Source: Tragulus kanchil (Eukaryota > Chordata > Mammalia > Artiodactyla > Tragulidae). Taken from it: a DNA stretch of 64,000 nt. The translations under genes and the position numbers were made by a program. The stretch lies in NCBI GenBank assembly GCA_022376925.1, contig JAIOJX010000031.1:140076854-140140853 (forward strand), in the 5' to 3' direction. The notes beneath the pieces were generated by a model, which was not told the DNA's origin, made no database searches, and saw nothing but the letters and a program-made list of their open reading frames with translations. Position 1 is the stretch's first letter. Every line of letters begins with the position of its first letter. Below are positions 33,901 through 44,611 of this stretch, in pieces.

Positions 33901-36900
33901 TTTTCTTCTATGAGTTAACTTTGTTAATGCCTTTCCTTACACCTTAAAGCACTTGAGACACCTTTGCAGGAAACATGATTACATAGCAGATATAAGTGTA
34001 ATAAACAGCCAAGACTAGGAAAAAGCATGTTGGAGTAGGTGACCAGGAAGGAAAGCCGGGTCACTGACACCGTGTGGACCAGCACAGTGGCCAGGGGGGA
34101 GGCATGCATCCCTTTCTCAAGTCACTGTTTACATTCAAAAATGAGGCGAAACTCTTTAGTACACGTTCTCAGTGCAGTCATAAAAGAGTCTTTGTTTGGT
34201 TTGTTTACATTAAAAAATGAGGGTTTGGTGGAGTATGTTTTTTGTTTTGAATTCACAAAATCTGTGTATCAGCATAAAGCGCATTTAAAGAAACTTACTT
34301 TAAAGTTTTACCATCTTGGTTTTACTCCCTTTAATTTCATGAATCTACAGAAACTGTAACTTACAGTAATAAGGGAACAGTGTCCTCTTCGGTTACTAAG
34401 GTTCACATTGTTTTAGGGAATGCCTCAAGGTCGCGTGGCAAGTCTCCTAATTCCTGAGTGGAGTACATGTTCCATTTAATGGAGCGCTGCATCCCGTGGC
34501 TGTTGTTTATTAGGAACTGGTGGTAGTATCGTATTAATAGCTTGTTTCCTTACTAATTCCCTGTTTATCTCTCATCAGTGCTTCTCATAGTGGTGTCTGT
34601 CTGTACAGCTACTGGTGCCTGGAACTGGTTAATAGATCCTGAGACGCAAAAGGTAGAAGTTTTGATTTAAAACCTTTAATAGATTGAGATAATGGCTATC
34701 ACAATGCTTTGGTTTTGTAAAGTATTAATCAAAGGCTACCTGTTAGTACTAGTAGTGATATTAATCCTTTTAAAAATATGCCTTATCTTAATTTGCTTGA
34801 AAAAAACTGACTATTGTGGGTTAAGTATCTTTGCAGAGAAAAAGGCCTAAGAAATACTACTTCACTTTTATATTTTGTGTCTGAACTCGTATGTGGTCAC
34901 CACGTCTCTCACTATTACATATCTCAGCGTAAACAGTATCTGTATTTGTTTTATTAGGTCAGTGTCATCGGCGCCAACTTTTAAAACTATAAGGCATTTT
35001 CTTCTATGAGTTAACTTTGTTAATGCCTTTCCTTACACCTTAAAGCACTTGAGACACCTTTGCAGGAAACATGATTACATAGCAGATATAAGTGTAATAA
35101 ACAGCCAAGACTAGGAAAAAGCATGTTGGAGTAGGTGACCAGGAAGGAAAGCCGGGTCACTGACACCGTGTGGACCAGCACAGTGGCCAGGGGGGAGGCA
35201 TGCATCCCTTTCTCAAGTCACTGCCACTTCCATGGTTTTCAGTGTGATGAGGACACATGTATAAATTCCTTAAGCCGTTAAAGCCTTTCTTTTTCAGCTT
35301 TTCATCTTAAAAAAAAGACAATCCTGCCTGAAGTTTAATATAGGAAATGTAGAGAGATCGCCTATTGGGCACTAAGAATATCCCTGTACCAAATACAATA
35401 ACACATTTCATAATGTTATTTCTTGAAGCATCCTTCGATAAAAGTTGATAGCGTGTTTCTGGAATTTCTACGTCTTCCTACCAATTTGTGCCTTAATTTC
35501 AGACTTAAGCTTTTTTATTAGAGGAAGTAATCATCTTCAATTTTTCAGTGAAGTTTTCTTCCCCAGTTCAATTTTCTTTAGATATTAATGATGTTGTAGT
35601 TTTCACCAAAGTAACCCCCCTTCCCCTTCTAAACTGTACTTAGGTAAACTACTTCCAGTAGCTTTATTTACAACGTTTAGGTTATATAGAAGAAAAACCT
35701 AATAATAAGACTTTCCTCAGTGATCTTAATGGCGGTTCAACCGGGGCGTTGTTTACCATGCGATCTCTCTGACTTTTCCACTGAGGTGGAGATCTGAAAG
35801 AATAGGAGGGGGGAGGTTGATGATGGGCTTTCATGTTAATAGAGGGGGTTTATGACTGATAGGAAACTCTTCTGTGTCCGTTTGTAGTTGGTACTCATCT
35901 TTAGGGGAAGAATGAAGATTGAAAAGGGTCCATCTTGGGAAATGAGTCTGACTTCTGATTGGGAAAGATATAATCTGATTTCAGCTAGTTGAGACCTTAA
36001 GAAAGCATAGAATTAAATGTAATATGAAATAGGCCCCAAACTCTGTAGTTAATATAATTCTAAATTAGGTGAGACTGTAACTGTTTGCCTAAGGGTTGGC
36101 TCTATATATTAATAACTTCAAACCTGGCACGAGTTTTAAGCAGCCATTGTGTCTGTAAGTGGAGTTGCCAGCTCAAAAGCCAGTGCCTAGCTGGGAGAAC
36201 ACAAGGGGAGAAGGAATACAGCAACATGTGATAGGACACATGTAGTAACCGGGGGGTCACTGACACCGTGTGGACCAGCACAGTGGCCAGGGGGGAGGCA
36301 TGCATCCCTTTCTCAAGTCACTGCCACTTCCATGGTTTTCAGTGTGATGAGGACACATGTATAAATTCCTTAAGCCGTTAAAGCCTTTCTTTTTCAGCTT
36401 TTCATCTTAAAAAAAAGACAATCCTGCCTGAAGTTTAATATAGGAAATGTAGAGAGATCGCCTATTGGGCACTAAGAATATCCCTGTACCAAATACAATA
36501 ACACATTTCATAATGTTATTTCTTGAAGCATCCTTCGATAAAAGTTGATAGCGTGTTTCTGGAATTTCTACGTCTTCCTACCAATTTGTGCCTTAATTTC
36601 AGACTTAAGCTTTTTTATTAGAGGAAGTAATCATCTTCAATTTTTCAGTGAAGTTTTCTTCCCCAGTTCAATTTTCTTTAGATATTAATGATGTTGTAGT
36701 TTTCACCAAAGTAACCCCCCTTCCCCTTCTAAACTGTACTTAGGTAAACTACTTCCAGTAGCTTTATTTACAACGTTTAGGTTATATAGAAGAAAAACCT
36801 AATAATAAGACTTTCCTCAGTGATCTTAATGGCGGTTCAACCGGGGCGTTGTTTACCATGCGATCTCTCTGACTTTTCCACTGAGGTGGAGATCTGAAAG

Positions 36901-39900
36901 AATAGGAGGGGGGAGGTTGATGATGGGCTTTCATGTTAATAGAGGGGGTTTATGACTGATAGGAAACTCTTCTGTGTCCGTTTGTAGTTGGTACTCATCT
37001 TTAGGGGAAGAATGAAGATTGAAAAGGGTCCATCTTGGGAAATGAGTCTGACTTCTGATTGGGAAAGATATAATCTGATTTCAGCTAGTTGAGACCTTAA
37101 GAAAGCATAGAATTAAATGTAATATGAAATAGGCCCCAAACTCTGTAGTTAATATAATTCTCGAAATTAGGTGAGACTGTAACTGTTTGCCTAAGGGTTG
37201 GCTCTATATATTAATAACTTCAAACCTGGCACGAGTTTTAAGCAGCCATTGTGTCTGTAAGTGGAGTTGCCAGCTCAAAAGCCAGTGCCTAGCTGGGAGA
37301 ACACAAGGGGAGAAGGAATACAGCAAACTGGGCGGGACTCGAGCTCCTGAGCTGAGGAGGAAGTTGTTACTTGGATGCAGTTGATTGTTGCCATGGCAGA
37401 AAGAAGGCTGATACCAACTGATCTAATTAAAATTAAAACACTGCATGTGCTAACATTGCACAGGGCTCATAAAACACAGCTGCCCTGTGGGAACTAACCT
37501 GTCCTCAAAGATTTAAGAAGACATTACTCTGGAATGTTCATCTTTCTTCAGGATCTCATCCTTCTGGGAGCTTCCTCCTTCATGGTGGTTTCAACCTGTC
37601 ATCTCTTCACTCGACACATTTATTTCACCAGTACCAGGCTAGGCCACTGCTCTTGTAGGTTTAGGTCTCTGTCTGAAGAGGTGTACACACACCTTAATAG
37701 GAGAGTGGAGAGCAGATGCCCTGAGCGCGGCTCTGTTGCTCCCATGCAGTTTCCAGTCCATTTGGCTTCTTTCCCTAGACTCTGCATGCTTGTCTTCCCC
37801 GTCCGCATTCTGATTCTGCAGTTGTCTGGCTTCAGTGCCTACGCTTCTTCTAATTCTGGATCCTGTACCCTTGTCCCTCTACCTCCTCTTAGAATTGTGG
37901 ATGGTACTGATTTCTGCTACCATCTGATGATGCTCAGATCTGAAATTAGCCCTTTGTTTCTCATGAACACTAGTCTTTATGGGTAGTTACTAATTATTAT
38001 CTCCTACTGGAATGTTCTGTGGCCATCTAAATCCAGTAGCTTCCGAACCAAGCTCCTGTTTTGTGTCTTTCAGAGAAAAAGGGTGATGCTGGAACTGAGT
38101 CTTCCGAGGATACTCAGGAGCTAGCCAGGTAGAGCGAGAAAATGAGAACGGTGGTGATGCGATCTCAGGCCAGGGTGCACAAAGCAGAGTTTGCTCACTC
38201 CTGCTTTTTAACAGGGACGGTAGCTAGATCGTGACTTGTGTTTTCATTGAGATGAGAGGCTTCATCTCCTTTCGTTTGACAATATTTATTGAGACCCTAT
38301 ATTTGCATGTGTGGTTGCTCAGTTGTGCACGCCCCTCTGCAGCCCTTTGGGCTGTAGCCCGCCAGGCTCCTCTGTCCATGGATTCTCCAGGCAGGAATAC
38401 TGGAGGGGGTGGCCATTCCTTTCTGCAGGGGATCTTCCTGATCCAGGGATCAAACCCGTGTCTCCCGTCCCGTGTCTCCCGCATTGCGGGCGGATTCTTT
38501 ACCCGCTGAGCCACCAGGGCAGCCCCTGAGCACCTGTATTTGCCGAGTGCTATTTCAGGCGTGGGGAGAATAGCACTGCCATGCCCAGGACAGTGAACGT
38601 CCTCCTCTTGTGGAACTTGTAGTCTCTTTTTTTTGGCCGTAGCATGGGAAATCTTTCCCAACCAGGGGTCAAACCTGTGTTTTCTGTGTTGGGAGCATGG
38701 GGTCTTAACTGTTGGGCCTCCAGAGAACTCCACAAAGCTTGTTGTCCTGTGCTTTTAAAATTACTTCTCAGTAGGAAGAGTTAGTAAATATTGTTGGCAG
38801 GGTATTTTTAATTACAAGAGTGAGTTTGTAATGGTTCAAGCATTTGAAATGAATGAAGGAAGTACTACTATTATTGTTTTGCTGCATTGAAAATATAAAA
38901 CATACATTAATTTGTAGAACACAGCAATATGGAGAACTGGGACTCTGAGAAGTCTTCAGATTCTCTCTCTGTTTTTGGGCGGTTTTTTTGCCCTGCCATC
39001 ATGCAGCCTATGGGATCTCAGTTCCCTATTCGTTGTTCAGTCACTAAGTCATGTCTGACTCTTTGCAAGCCCATGGACTGCTTAATGCCAGGCTTCCCTG
39101 TCCTCTATCTCCTGGAGTTTGTACAAACTCATGTCCATTGAATCGGTGATGCCATGCAGCCATCTCATCTTCTGTCACCCCCTTCTCCTCCTGCCCTCAA
39201 TCTTGCCCAGCATCAGACTCTTTTTCCAGTGAGTCAACTCTTCGCATCAGGTGGTCATAGTACTGGAGCTTCAGTTTCACCATCAGTCCTTCCAGTGAAG
39301 ATTCAGGGTTGACTTCCTCCTTTAGGATGGACTGAATCATCCCCTTCTTGTCCAAGGGACTCTCAAGAGTCTTCAGCACCCACCACAATTGGAAAGCATC
39401 AGTTCTTCATTACAGTGCAGCTCTCACATCCGAACATTGACTACTGAGAAAACCATAGCTCTGACCTTTGTCAGCAAAGCGATGTGTCTGCTTTTGAATA
39501 CACTGTCTAGGTTTGCCATAGCTTTTCTTCCAAGAAGCAGTTCCCTCCCTGGGGATCAAAGCCAGACCATGGCAGTGAAAGCCCCAAATCCTAACCACCA
39601 AAGCCACCAGGGAACTCCCCAGATTCTCATACTTTAGAAAATTAAATGTTGCATTCATGCACAAATAGAGAGGTAGGAATCAGTATTGTCCTAAGAGTAC
39701 TAACATTTTTCTGTTTCCCACTCTTCTTTTACAGGTGTCCTTCTTCACGTCATTGTGGAACCATCCATTCTTCACCATTAGCTGCATCACACTAATAGGC
39801 TTATTCTTTGCTGGAATACACAAGAGAGTAGTTGCCCCGTCAATGTATCCTTTACCGTGAATTGAATTTTATTCTCTGAACTAACTCTGAAGCACCTTCT

Positions 39901-42900
39901 CAGGCTCTAGGTGTTGTTAAAAGCTTACTCTTGAAACACGGTTTCCTTTGACTGTATTTATTCAGTATAGCTGCTCGATGTCGAACTGTATTAGCAGAGT
40001 ACAATATGTCTTGTGATGATGTAAGGAAGCTAAGGGCTACTATATTGCTGCATTGAATTTTTTTGTAGAACACAGCAATATGGAGAACTGGGACTCTGAG
40101 AAGTCTTCAGATTCTCTCTCTGTTTTTGGGCGGTTTTTTTGCCCTGCCATCATGCAGCCTATGGGATCTCAGTTCCCTATTCGTTGTTCAGTCACTAAGT
40201 CATGTCTGACTCTTTGCAAGCCCATGGACTGCTTAATGCCAGGCTTCCCTGTCCTCTATCTCCTGGAGTTTGTACAAACTCATGTCCATTGAATCGGTGA
40301 TGCCATGCAGCCATCTCATCTTCTGTCACCCCCTTCTCCTCCTGCCCTCAATCTTGCCCAGCATCAGACTCTTTTTCCAGTGAGTCAACTCTTCGCATCA
40401 GGTGGTCATAGTACTGGAGCTTCAGTTTCACCATCAGTCCTTCCAGTGAAGATTCAGGGTTGACTTCCTCCTTTAGGATGGACTGAATCATCCCCTTCTT
40501 GTCCAAGGGACTCTCAAGAGTCTTCAGCACCCACCACAATTGGAAAGCATCAGTTCTTCATTACAGTGCAGCTCTCACATCCGAACATTGACTACTGAGA
40601 AAACCATAGCTCTGACCTTTGTCAGCAAAGCGATGTGTCTGCTTTTGAATACACTGTCTAGGTTTGCCATAGCTTTTCTTCCAAGAAGCAGTTCCCACCC
40701 TGGGGATCAAAGCCAGACCATGGCAGTGAAAGCCCCAAATCCTAACCACCAAAGCCACCAGGGAACTCCCCAGATTCTCATACTTTAGAAAATTAAATGT
40801 TGCATTCATGCACAAATAGAGAGGTAGGAATCAGTATTGTCCTAAGAGTACTAACATTTTTCTGTTTCCCACTCTTCTTTTACAGGTGTCCTTCTTCACG
40901 TCATTGTGGAACCATCCATTCTTCACCATTAGCTGCATCACACTAATAGGCTTATTCTTTGCTGGAATACACAAGAGAGTAGTTGCCCCGTCAATGTATC
41001 CTTTACCGTGAATTGAATTTTATTCTCTGAACTAACTCTGAAGCACCTTCTCAGGCTCTAGGTGTTGTTAAAAGCTTACTCTTGAAACACGGTTTCCTTT
41101 GACTGTATTTATTCAGTATAGCTGCTCGATGTCGAACTGTATTAGCAGAGTACAATATGTCTTGTGATGATGTAAGTATTTTCATTAGAAAACTTGAGAT
41201 GCATGTGAAAGGACTGAAATGCTTTGGTTTAAGGAAAACAAGCATGAACAATAAATTGTCTCCATGGAATTAATAGGGGGGTATTCATTGTAGCACTGAT
41301 TCTAAAACACGTTAAAAAAAAAAAACCTTGTAACATCTCTGAACATGAGGTGCATCCAGTAATCAGTGGTGTCTCACAGTTAAATTGGTAGAGCTGAGAG
41401 TTCAGTCTGTCTTAATGACATAGAGTCACGATGCGTCTTCTGATTAAAGCTGTCTTAGAGTCAGTGAAACGCAGTGGTCATTATTGCCCAGAAATGACTC
41501 ACTGGGAGTTGGTTTTATAGACTACTGTTACTTATCTCAGGCTGTTGTGCATGTGGGGTTTTAAATAGGGTCATAGATTAATTGACAGACCGTAGACATA
41601 AGAACCTACCATGTTAAAAGTTGATGACATAGCATTATGATAAGAATATCTCACAATTTTGATTTTTTTTTTATAAAAAGCATTTTTACCTTCAGCTTAA
41701 AAAACTATTAAGTAATACCTAGCCAGTATAGAAAATCAGAATAAAAAGCTGAAAAAGTATTAGGGCAGGTGGACAACTAGATCAGTGTAGGAGAATGATA
41801 GAGGATAGTACACAGGATATTTGAAGACCTACTGAAAATCAATAATAAAAAGACAAACAGTACATTTTTAAAATGGAAAGAGGTTAATTCATGTCACAAG
41901 TGGAAATATAAATGGATAAACATGTAAAGAGAGCCTCATTTGTTGCGAAGGAAGTGCGAAGTTAAGCAGTTCATTTGTAAATACTACCTGTCAGACTAGT
42001 AAAAACTAACTACTCGGTAACTAGTGTTGCACCAAAGTGCTGCAGCCACACTGCCTGTCGGGGACACGGTGATGCGGAGGGTGGCCAGTCCCTTCTCCAG
42101 GGGGTGCTCTTGACCCAGGCACGGAACCCAGGTCTCCTGCCTTGTGGGCAGATTCTTTATGATCTGAGCCACCCAGGAAGCCCTTTTTGAAGGATAGTTC
42201 TCAGCATTCTTTTTTTTTTTTTTTAAACCCTTTTATTTGTTTATTTTTGGCTGTACTGGGTCTTTGTTGATGTGTGGGTTTAGCTGCTCTGCGGTATGTG
42301 GGATCTTCCCGGATCAGGGCTCGAACCTGTGTCTCCTGCATTGGCAGACGGGTTCTTATCCACTGAGCCACAAGGGAAGCCCCATCATTCTTATAAAATG
42401 TAGTATGTGCCTGCTTCATAACCTAACGATCCTACTTTTCTCCTCTTACCCTGCCTGGTTCCGGGGACCATCTCCCATGTACACAAGGTTGTTCATTGTA
42501 TCATCCTTAGTAGTGGAAAAACAGGAATAATGTTTATGTCTCAACAAGGGAGTCATGAAGTAGGCTATTAGTAAAACCCTATCATAGGAAATCAGAAGTA
42601 AATTCATAAATGTGGACATGGAAGTAGCCAAGAAGACATATTGTTAGGAACAAAAAAGTAAGTTAACAATATGGTCAACTTGGTACCTTTTTTTTTTTTT
42701 TTTTGAATTTTAATTAGGGGAAATTTCCAAACATAAGAAACCAAAGGGGAAAAAAAAAAAAAAAACACCAAAGAGCTAAGTGAACTTCCATGTATCATGG
42801 GCCAGTGTCAACCATAAATCAGCTCATGGCTGTTCTCTGCCCACCTTCACCCTCATCAGGTTATTTAGAAACACTTACTTAGCATATTAGAATCACCAAA

Positions 42901-44611
42901 TTTTTAATCATATATGTAAATGTAAATCCATAGAAAACAATCTGGAAGAATTCACACTGAAGCTGGTTTCTTCTGTAAGAGGGCTAGAGTCTTGTTTGAA
43001 CTTTCATAGTGAGATTACCTTAATGTCTTAATGTAATTTAAAGTAGATTAAAGCCATGGTATTTCTATACAGTGGAATATGGTACATCTATTTATAATAG
43101 CAGTAACAGGTGCAAAACTGCCAAAACATAGTAACATTAGTTTTAGACACACTCTGAGTGAAGAGGTGAATGCAAAAGAACACACCGTGTGATTGCATTT
43201 ATTTAAAGGTCAGAGATGGGCAGGTTAATCTGTGATGAGCAGTTATGTCGTGCAGAGAGTGGAAGTTCCGTTGACCTTGGAAAGAAGCCTGGGGGAGCTT
43301 TCTAAATGGCGATGAGGTTCTGTAGCTTGACCTGAGTGGTGGAGACATGGGTGTATGCATGTGTCAGAACTTGTGTATGAATTAAGCCTCAGCAAAAGAG
43401 GAGAAAACTTAGTATCAGAGTTCTACCAAGATACCTGGATATTACCACAGGTTAAGTGAAAGTGAGTCTTGAGAGGCAGACAGGGTCCTGACAGCACTCT
43501 TGACCAAGGATAATAAAATGTGTTATGAAAACCACCTAGAACCTTACAATGAAAGATAATCACCATGTTTTGTATTGTTCCTTTACTTGTTATAAAAGAT
43601 GTTTTTGTCAAAATTTATGAGTAATGAACCATTAAAGGATATTATAGGTTTTTCAGTTCTGCTTCTTTGACTCAGTGTTAGGATTTGAGAGGCACTATGT
43701 ATTGGACATTAAGTGTATGCAAGGTCTCGGACCTGTTGTTTTTTTTAATCTGCATGGTCTCAATTAATGTCTTCCATTTTGCTTAATTACATACTGCTCC
43801 ACTTTATAGATGCATCATAATTTAGTCCATACTTTGTGTGTTGTATATGCTGTGCATATTTCAGTAGAACTTAAGCTCCACGAGGACAGAGAACTTTGGC
43901 TAGTTCATGACCGGGCTTCCAGCATTTCACAAGGCCTGGCACGTGACAGGCACTCAGTAAGTGCTGAATGAAAGAACAGCACTTAAACGTACATCCTTAC
44001 ACTGGCGTCTCGTTTCCTCCAGATAAATGCCCGAAAGTGGAGTTGTTCGTATTATATGTGATTTTTTTTTTGGGGGGGCTAAGTATGACAGTTGGCCCTA
44101 TGGAAGAGCTGAATCCACGTGCCTTGAACACCAGCAGTGTACGAGTGTCCACTGTTCAACCACGGCTTTATGTTTTACCTTGAGGAAATGAAAGGTTTAA
44201 TGTTAGAAGAAGGGAAAATTTTTGTTCAGATACACAGTTTTACTTATTTTTATAGACTCCACTTGGCAAGCAGCATAAATTAGTCAATACAAGTTGGGAT
44301 TTTATTTTATCCAGTGGATTTGTTGGTTGATTTTCAGGCAACCAGTGGATAGGAAATTCATATTAATGTAGATTGTATGTGTGTGTTTTAAGGTACTAAA
44401 GATTTTAGGAAAAAAATGCCGCACAACACTTTGAAAGCATAACTATTAATTGCTTAATCCTGACTAAGAGGGTTGTTCTGATGCCTTTTAAGGTTTCTAG
44501 AAAAGTGATATTTTTAAAAGAACTATATACCATTTTTTTACTTTTTTTTTTTTTTTTCCACTTTTACAGACAGGAAAACTGATTTTGAAACCTAGGCCTC
44601 ATGTTCAATGA
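27885..44611 (+). CDS. CNEP1R1: CNEP1R1 gene, six coding exons, 125-residue product
   Basis: CNEP1R1 (TMEM188, the animal counterpart of yeast Spo7) is the regulatory subunit of the CTDNEP1 phosphatase at the nuclear envelope and ER, which dephosphorylates lipin and so controls lipid synthesis and nuclear membrane growth. Joining 27885-27909, 30065-30136, 33483-33556, 39735-39844, 39966-40020 and 44570-44611 gives 378 nt, that is 125 codons plus stop, the length I recall for the mammalian protein. All five introns begin GT and end AG. The product starts [17 protein letters not shown] and ends [11 protein letters not shown]. Two hydrophobic segments at about residues 33-51 and 69-85 fit the two known membrane helices, with a basic HKR motif at 86-88 after the second. 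Exons 1, 3, 4 and 5 each occur twice in this window because of the about 1.1-kb tandem duplications; the first copies are used here. Identity is near certain from protein recognition and from its neighbour HEATR3. Confidence 0.95.
28694..28998 (+). promoter_or_regulatory. CNEP1R1: Duplicate of the CNEP1R1 promoter
   Basis: Same CCAAT and GC boxes as at 27690-27782, offset 1114 bp. Probably an assembly duplicate. If real, the gene would have two tandem identical promoters and first exons. Confidence 0.7.
28999..29023 (+). CDS. CNEP1R1: CNEP1R1 coding exon 1, second copy in tandem duplication
   Basis: Identical to the first copy, 1114 bp downstream, with the same donor and the same promoter sequence upstream. 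It is the copy contiguous with the unique intron 1 sequence that leads to exon 2, so it may be the better-placed copy. Probably an assembly duplicate and not a second promoter. Confidence 0.85.
29494..30064 (+). other. CNEP1R1 intron 1, unique part
   Basis: No transposon recognised. Moderately CpG-containing at first, then AT-rich before the exon 2 acceptor. Confidence 0.6.
30065..30136 (+). CDS. CNEP1R1: CNEP1R1 coding exon 2
   Basis: Preceded by a TTTTATCTAG acceptor and followed by GTAAGTGC. Encodes residues 9-32, [20 protein letters not shown] then GRWR, the cytosolic segment before the first membrane helix. This is the only internal exon except exon 6 that is present once in the window. 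Confidence 0.94.
30232..30561 (-). mobile_element. Hairpin-head CHR-like SINE in CNEP1R1 intron 2, antisense, recent
   Basis: Complete reversed element; 14-bp target duplication TCATGTAAAACTTT at 30218-30231 and 30562-30575. It begins only 96 bp after exon 2. Confidence 0.9.
30576..33482 (+). other. CNEP1R1 intron 2, AT-rich
   Basis: No transposon named with confidence. Most of its length is duplication H. An ORF on the minus strand (31399-31749) is chance: it has no family resemblance. Confidence 0.5.
30906..33260. repeat. Tandem duplication H, offset 1177/1176, directly abutting
   Basis: 30906-32082 is repeated as 32083-33260 within CNEP1R1 intron 2, with one small indel (near 31453 and 32629). 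Confidence 0.95.
33483..33556 (+). CDS. CNEP1R1: CNEP1R1 coding exon 3, first copy
   Basis: Acceptor CATCAG and donor GTAGAA. Encodes residues 33-57, containing the first hydrophobic helix ([19 protein letters not shown]) and ending DPETQK. It is 74 nt long, so including it twice in one transcript would shift the frame. Confidence 0.94.
34579..34652 (+). CDS. CNEP1R1: CNEP1R1 coding exon 3, second copy in tandem duplication
   Basis: Same sequence and splice sites as the exon at 33483, offset 1096 bp. Because 74 is not a multiple of 3, a transcript carrying both copies would be out of frame. This argues that the duplication is not real or that one copy is unused. Confidence 0.85.
34653..38300 (+). 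other. CNEP1R1 intron 3, first part
   Basis: Unique sequence, mostly duplication J (to 37325). 37326-38300 has a 150-codon open frame (37534-37986) with no recognisable domain, judged chance. Confidence 0.5.
35154..37325. repeat. Tandem duplication J, offset 1100
   Basis: 35154-36224 is repeated as 36254-37325 in CNEP1R1 intron 3. Its first 70 bp overlap the end of duplication I and also occur three times. The 29-bp join contains sequence resembling nearby intron text. Confidence 0.95.
38308..38527 (-). mobile_element. Bov-tA-type SINE, antisense
   Basis: GGCTGTAGCCCGCCAGGCTC, GATTCTCCAGGCAGGAATAC, head CTGAGCCACCAGGGCAGCCC. A TGTCTCCCG unit is doubled near 38460-38477. Confidence 0.88.
38622..38735 (-). 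mobile_element. Short CHR-type SINE, antisense
   Basis: TTTGGCCGTAGCATGGGAAA to GGCCTCCAGAGAACTCC. Confidence 0.7.
38965..39618 (-). mobile_element. CHR-type SINE split by a BovB insertion, antisense
   Basis: Left part 38965-39027, right part 39538-39618 (GGATCAAAGCCAGACCATGG to CCAGGGAACTCCCC). Copy at about 40116-40769. Confidence 0.78.
39028..39537 (-). mobile_element. BovB (RTE) 3' end, antisense, nested in a SINE
   Basis: Reversed BovB from GTTGTTCAGTCACTAAGTCA to GAACATTGACTACTGAGAAA. Perfect 9-bp target duplication CAGTTCCCT at 39019-39027 and 39538-39546. Copy at 40179-40688. Only about 200 bp upstream of exon 4. Confidence 0.87.
39735..39844 (+). CDS. CNEP1R1: CNEP1R1 coding exon 4, first copy
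   Basis: Acceptor TTTTACAG, donor GTATCC. Encodes [17 protein letters not shown] onward through the second membrane helix and HKRVVAPS, ending two bases into the Ile-94 codon. Length 110 nt. Confidence 0.94.
39966..40020 (+). CDS. CNEP1R1: CNEP1R1 coding exon 5, first copy
   Basis: Acceptor TTATTCAG, donor GTAAG. Only 121 bp of intron separates it from exon 4. It encodes [19 protein letters not shown], completing the split Ile codon. The first duplication copy ends within the donor (to about 40025), after which the sequence jumps to repeated upstream intron sequence. Confidence 0.93.
40886..40995 (+). CDS. CNEP1R1: CNEP1R1 coding exon 4, second copy in tandem duplication
   Basis: Identical exon, 1151 bp downstream of the first. 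Exons 4 and 5 together are 165 nt, exactly 55 codons and phase 0 at both ends, so unlike exon 3 this pair could repeat without breaking the frame. It would then insert a second copy of the second membrane helix. Confidence 0.85.
41117..41171 (+). CDS. CNEP1R1: CNEP1R1 coding exon 5, second copy in tandem duplication
   Basis: Identical to the exon at 39966 and followed by the full donor GTAAGTATTTTC and unique intron 5 sequence. This is the copy contiguous with the rest of the gene. Confidence 0.85.
42076..42183 (-). mobile_element. Bov-tA-type SINE fragment, antisense
   Basis: GGTGGCCAGTCCCTTCTCCA to GATCTGAGCCACCCAGGAAG. Confidence 0.75.
42224..42382 (-). mobile_element. CHR-type SINE, antisense
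   Basis: GGCTGTACTGGGTCTTTGTT, GGATCTTCCCGGATCAGGGC, head CTGAGCCACAAGGGAAGCCC. Confidence 0.82.
42395..43420 (+). mobile_element. L1 3'-region relics, sense
   Basis: Diverged L1-like stretches: ACACAAGGTTGTTCATTGTA, GGAAATATGG-type motifs near 43071, and GGTGGAGACATGGGTGTATG. A T-run then AT-rich segment interrupts at 42690-42960. Confidence 0.5.
43421..44569 (+). other. CNEP1R1 intron 5, last part
   Basis: 43860-43976 is an L2 3' end (GCTCCACGAGGACAGAGAAC ... GGCACTCAGTAAGTGCTGAA). The rest was not recognised, except T-runs before exon 6. Confidence 0.55.
44570..44611 (+). CDS. CNEP1R1: CNEP1R1 coding exon 6 and stop
   Basis: Preceded by a long polypyrimidine tract (44541-44565) and ACAG. 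Encodes [13 protein letters not shown] and TGA at 44609-44611, completing the 125-residue protein. The transcript continues into the 3' UTR. Confidence 0.95.
   Translation, partial: TGKLILKPRPHVQ

Larger units (their letters stand above)
33053..35223. repeat. Tandem duplication I, offset 1096, carries CNEP1R1 exon 3
   Basis: 33053-34127 is repeated as 34149-35223. Its first 208 bp overlap the end of duplication H, so that stretch occurs three times (from about 31876, 33053 and 34149). Confidence 0.95.
38881..41176. repeat. Tandem duplication K, offset 1151, carries CNEP1R1 exons 4 and 5
   Basis: About 38911-40025 is repeated as about 40062-41176. The first copy ends just inside the exon 5 donor. 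One substitution near 39546/40697 lies in the SINE. Confidence 0.95.

Noticed and set aside
37534..37986. 150-codon ORF in CNEP1R1 intron 3
   Set aside because: No recognisable domain and no promoter or splice context; composition looks like chance.
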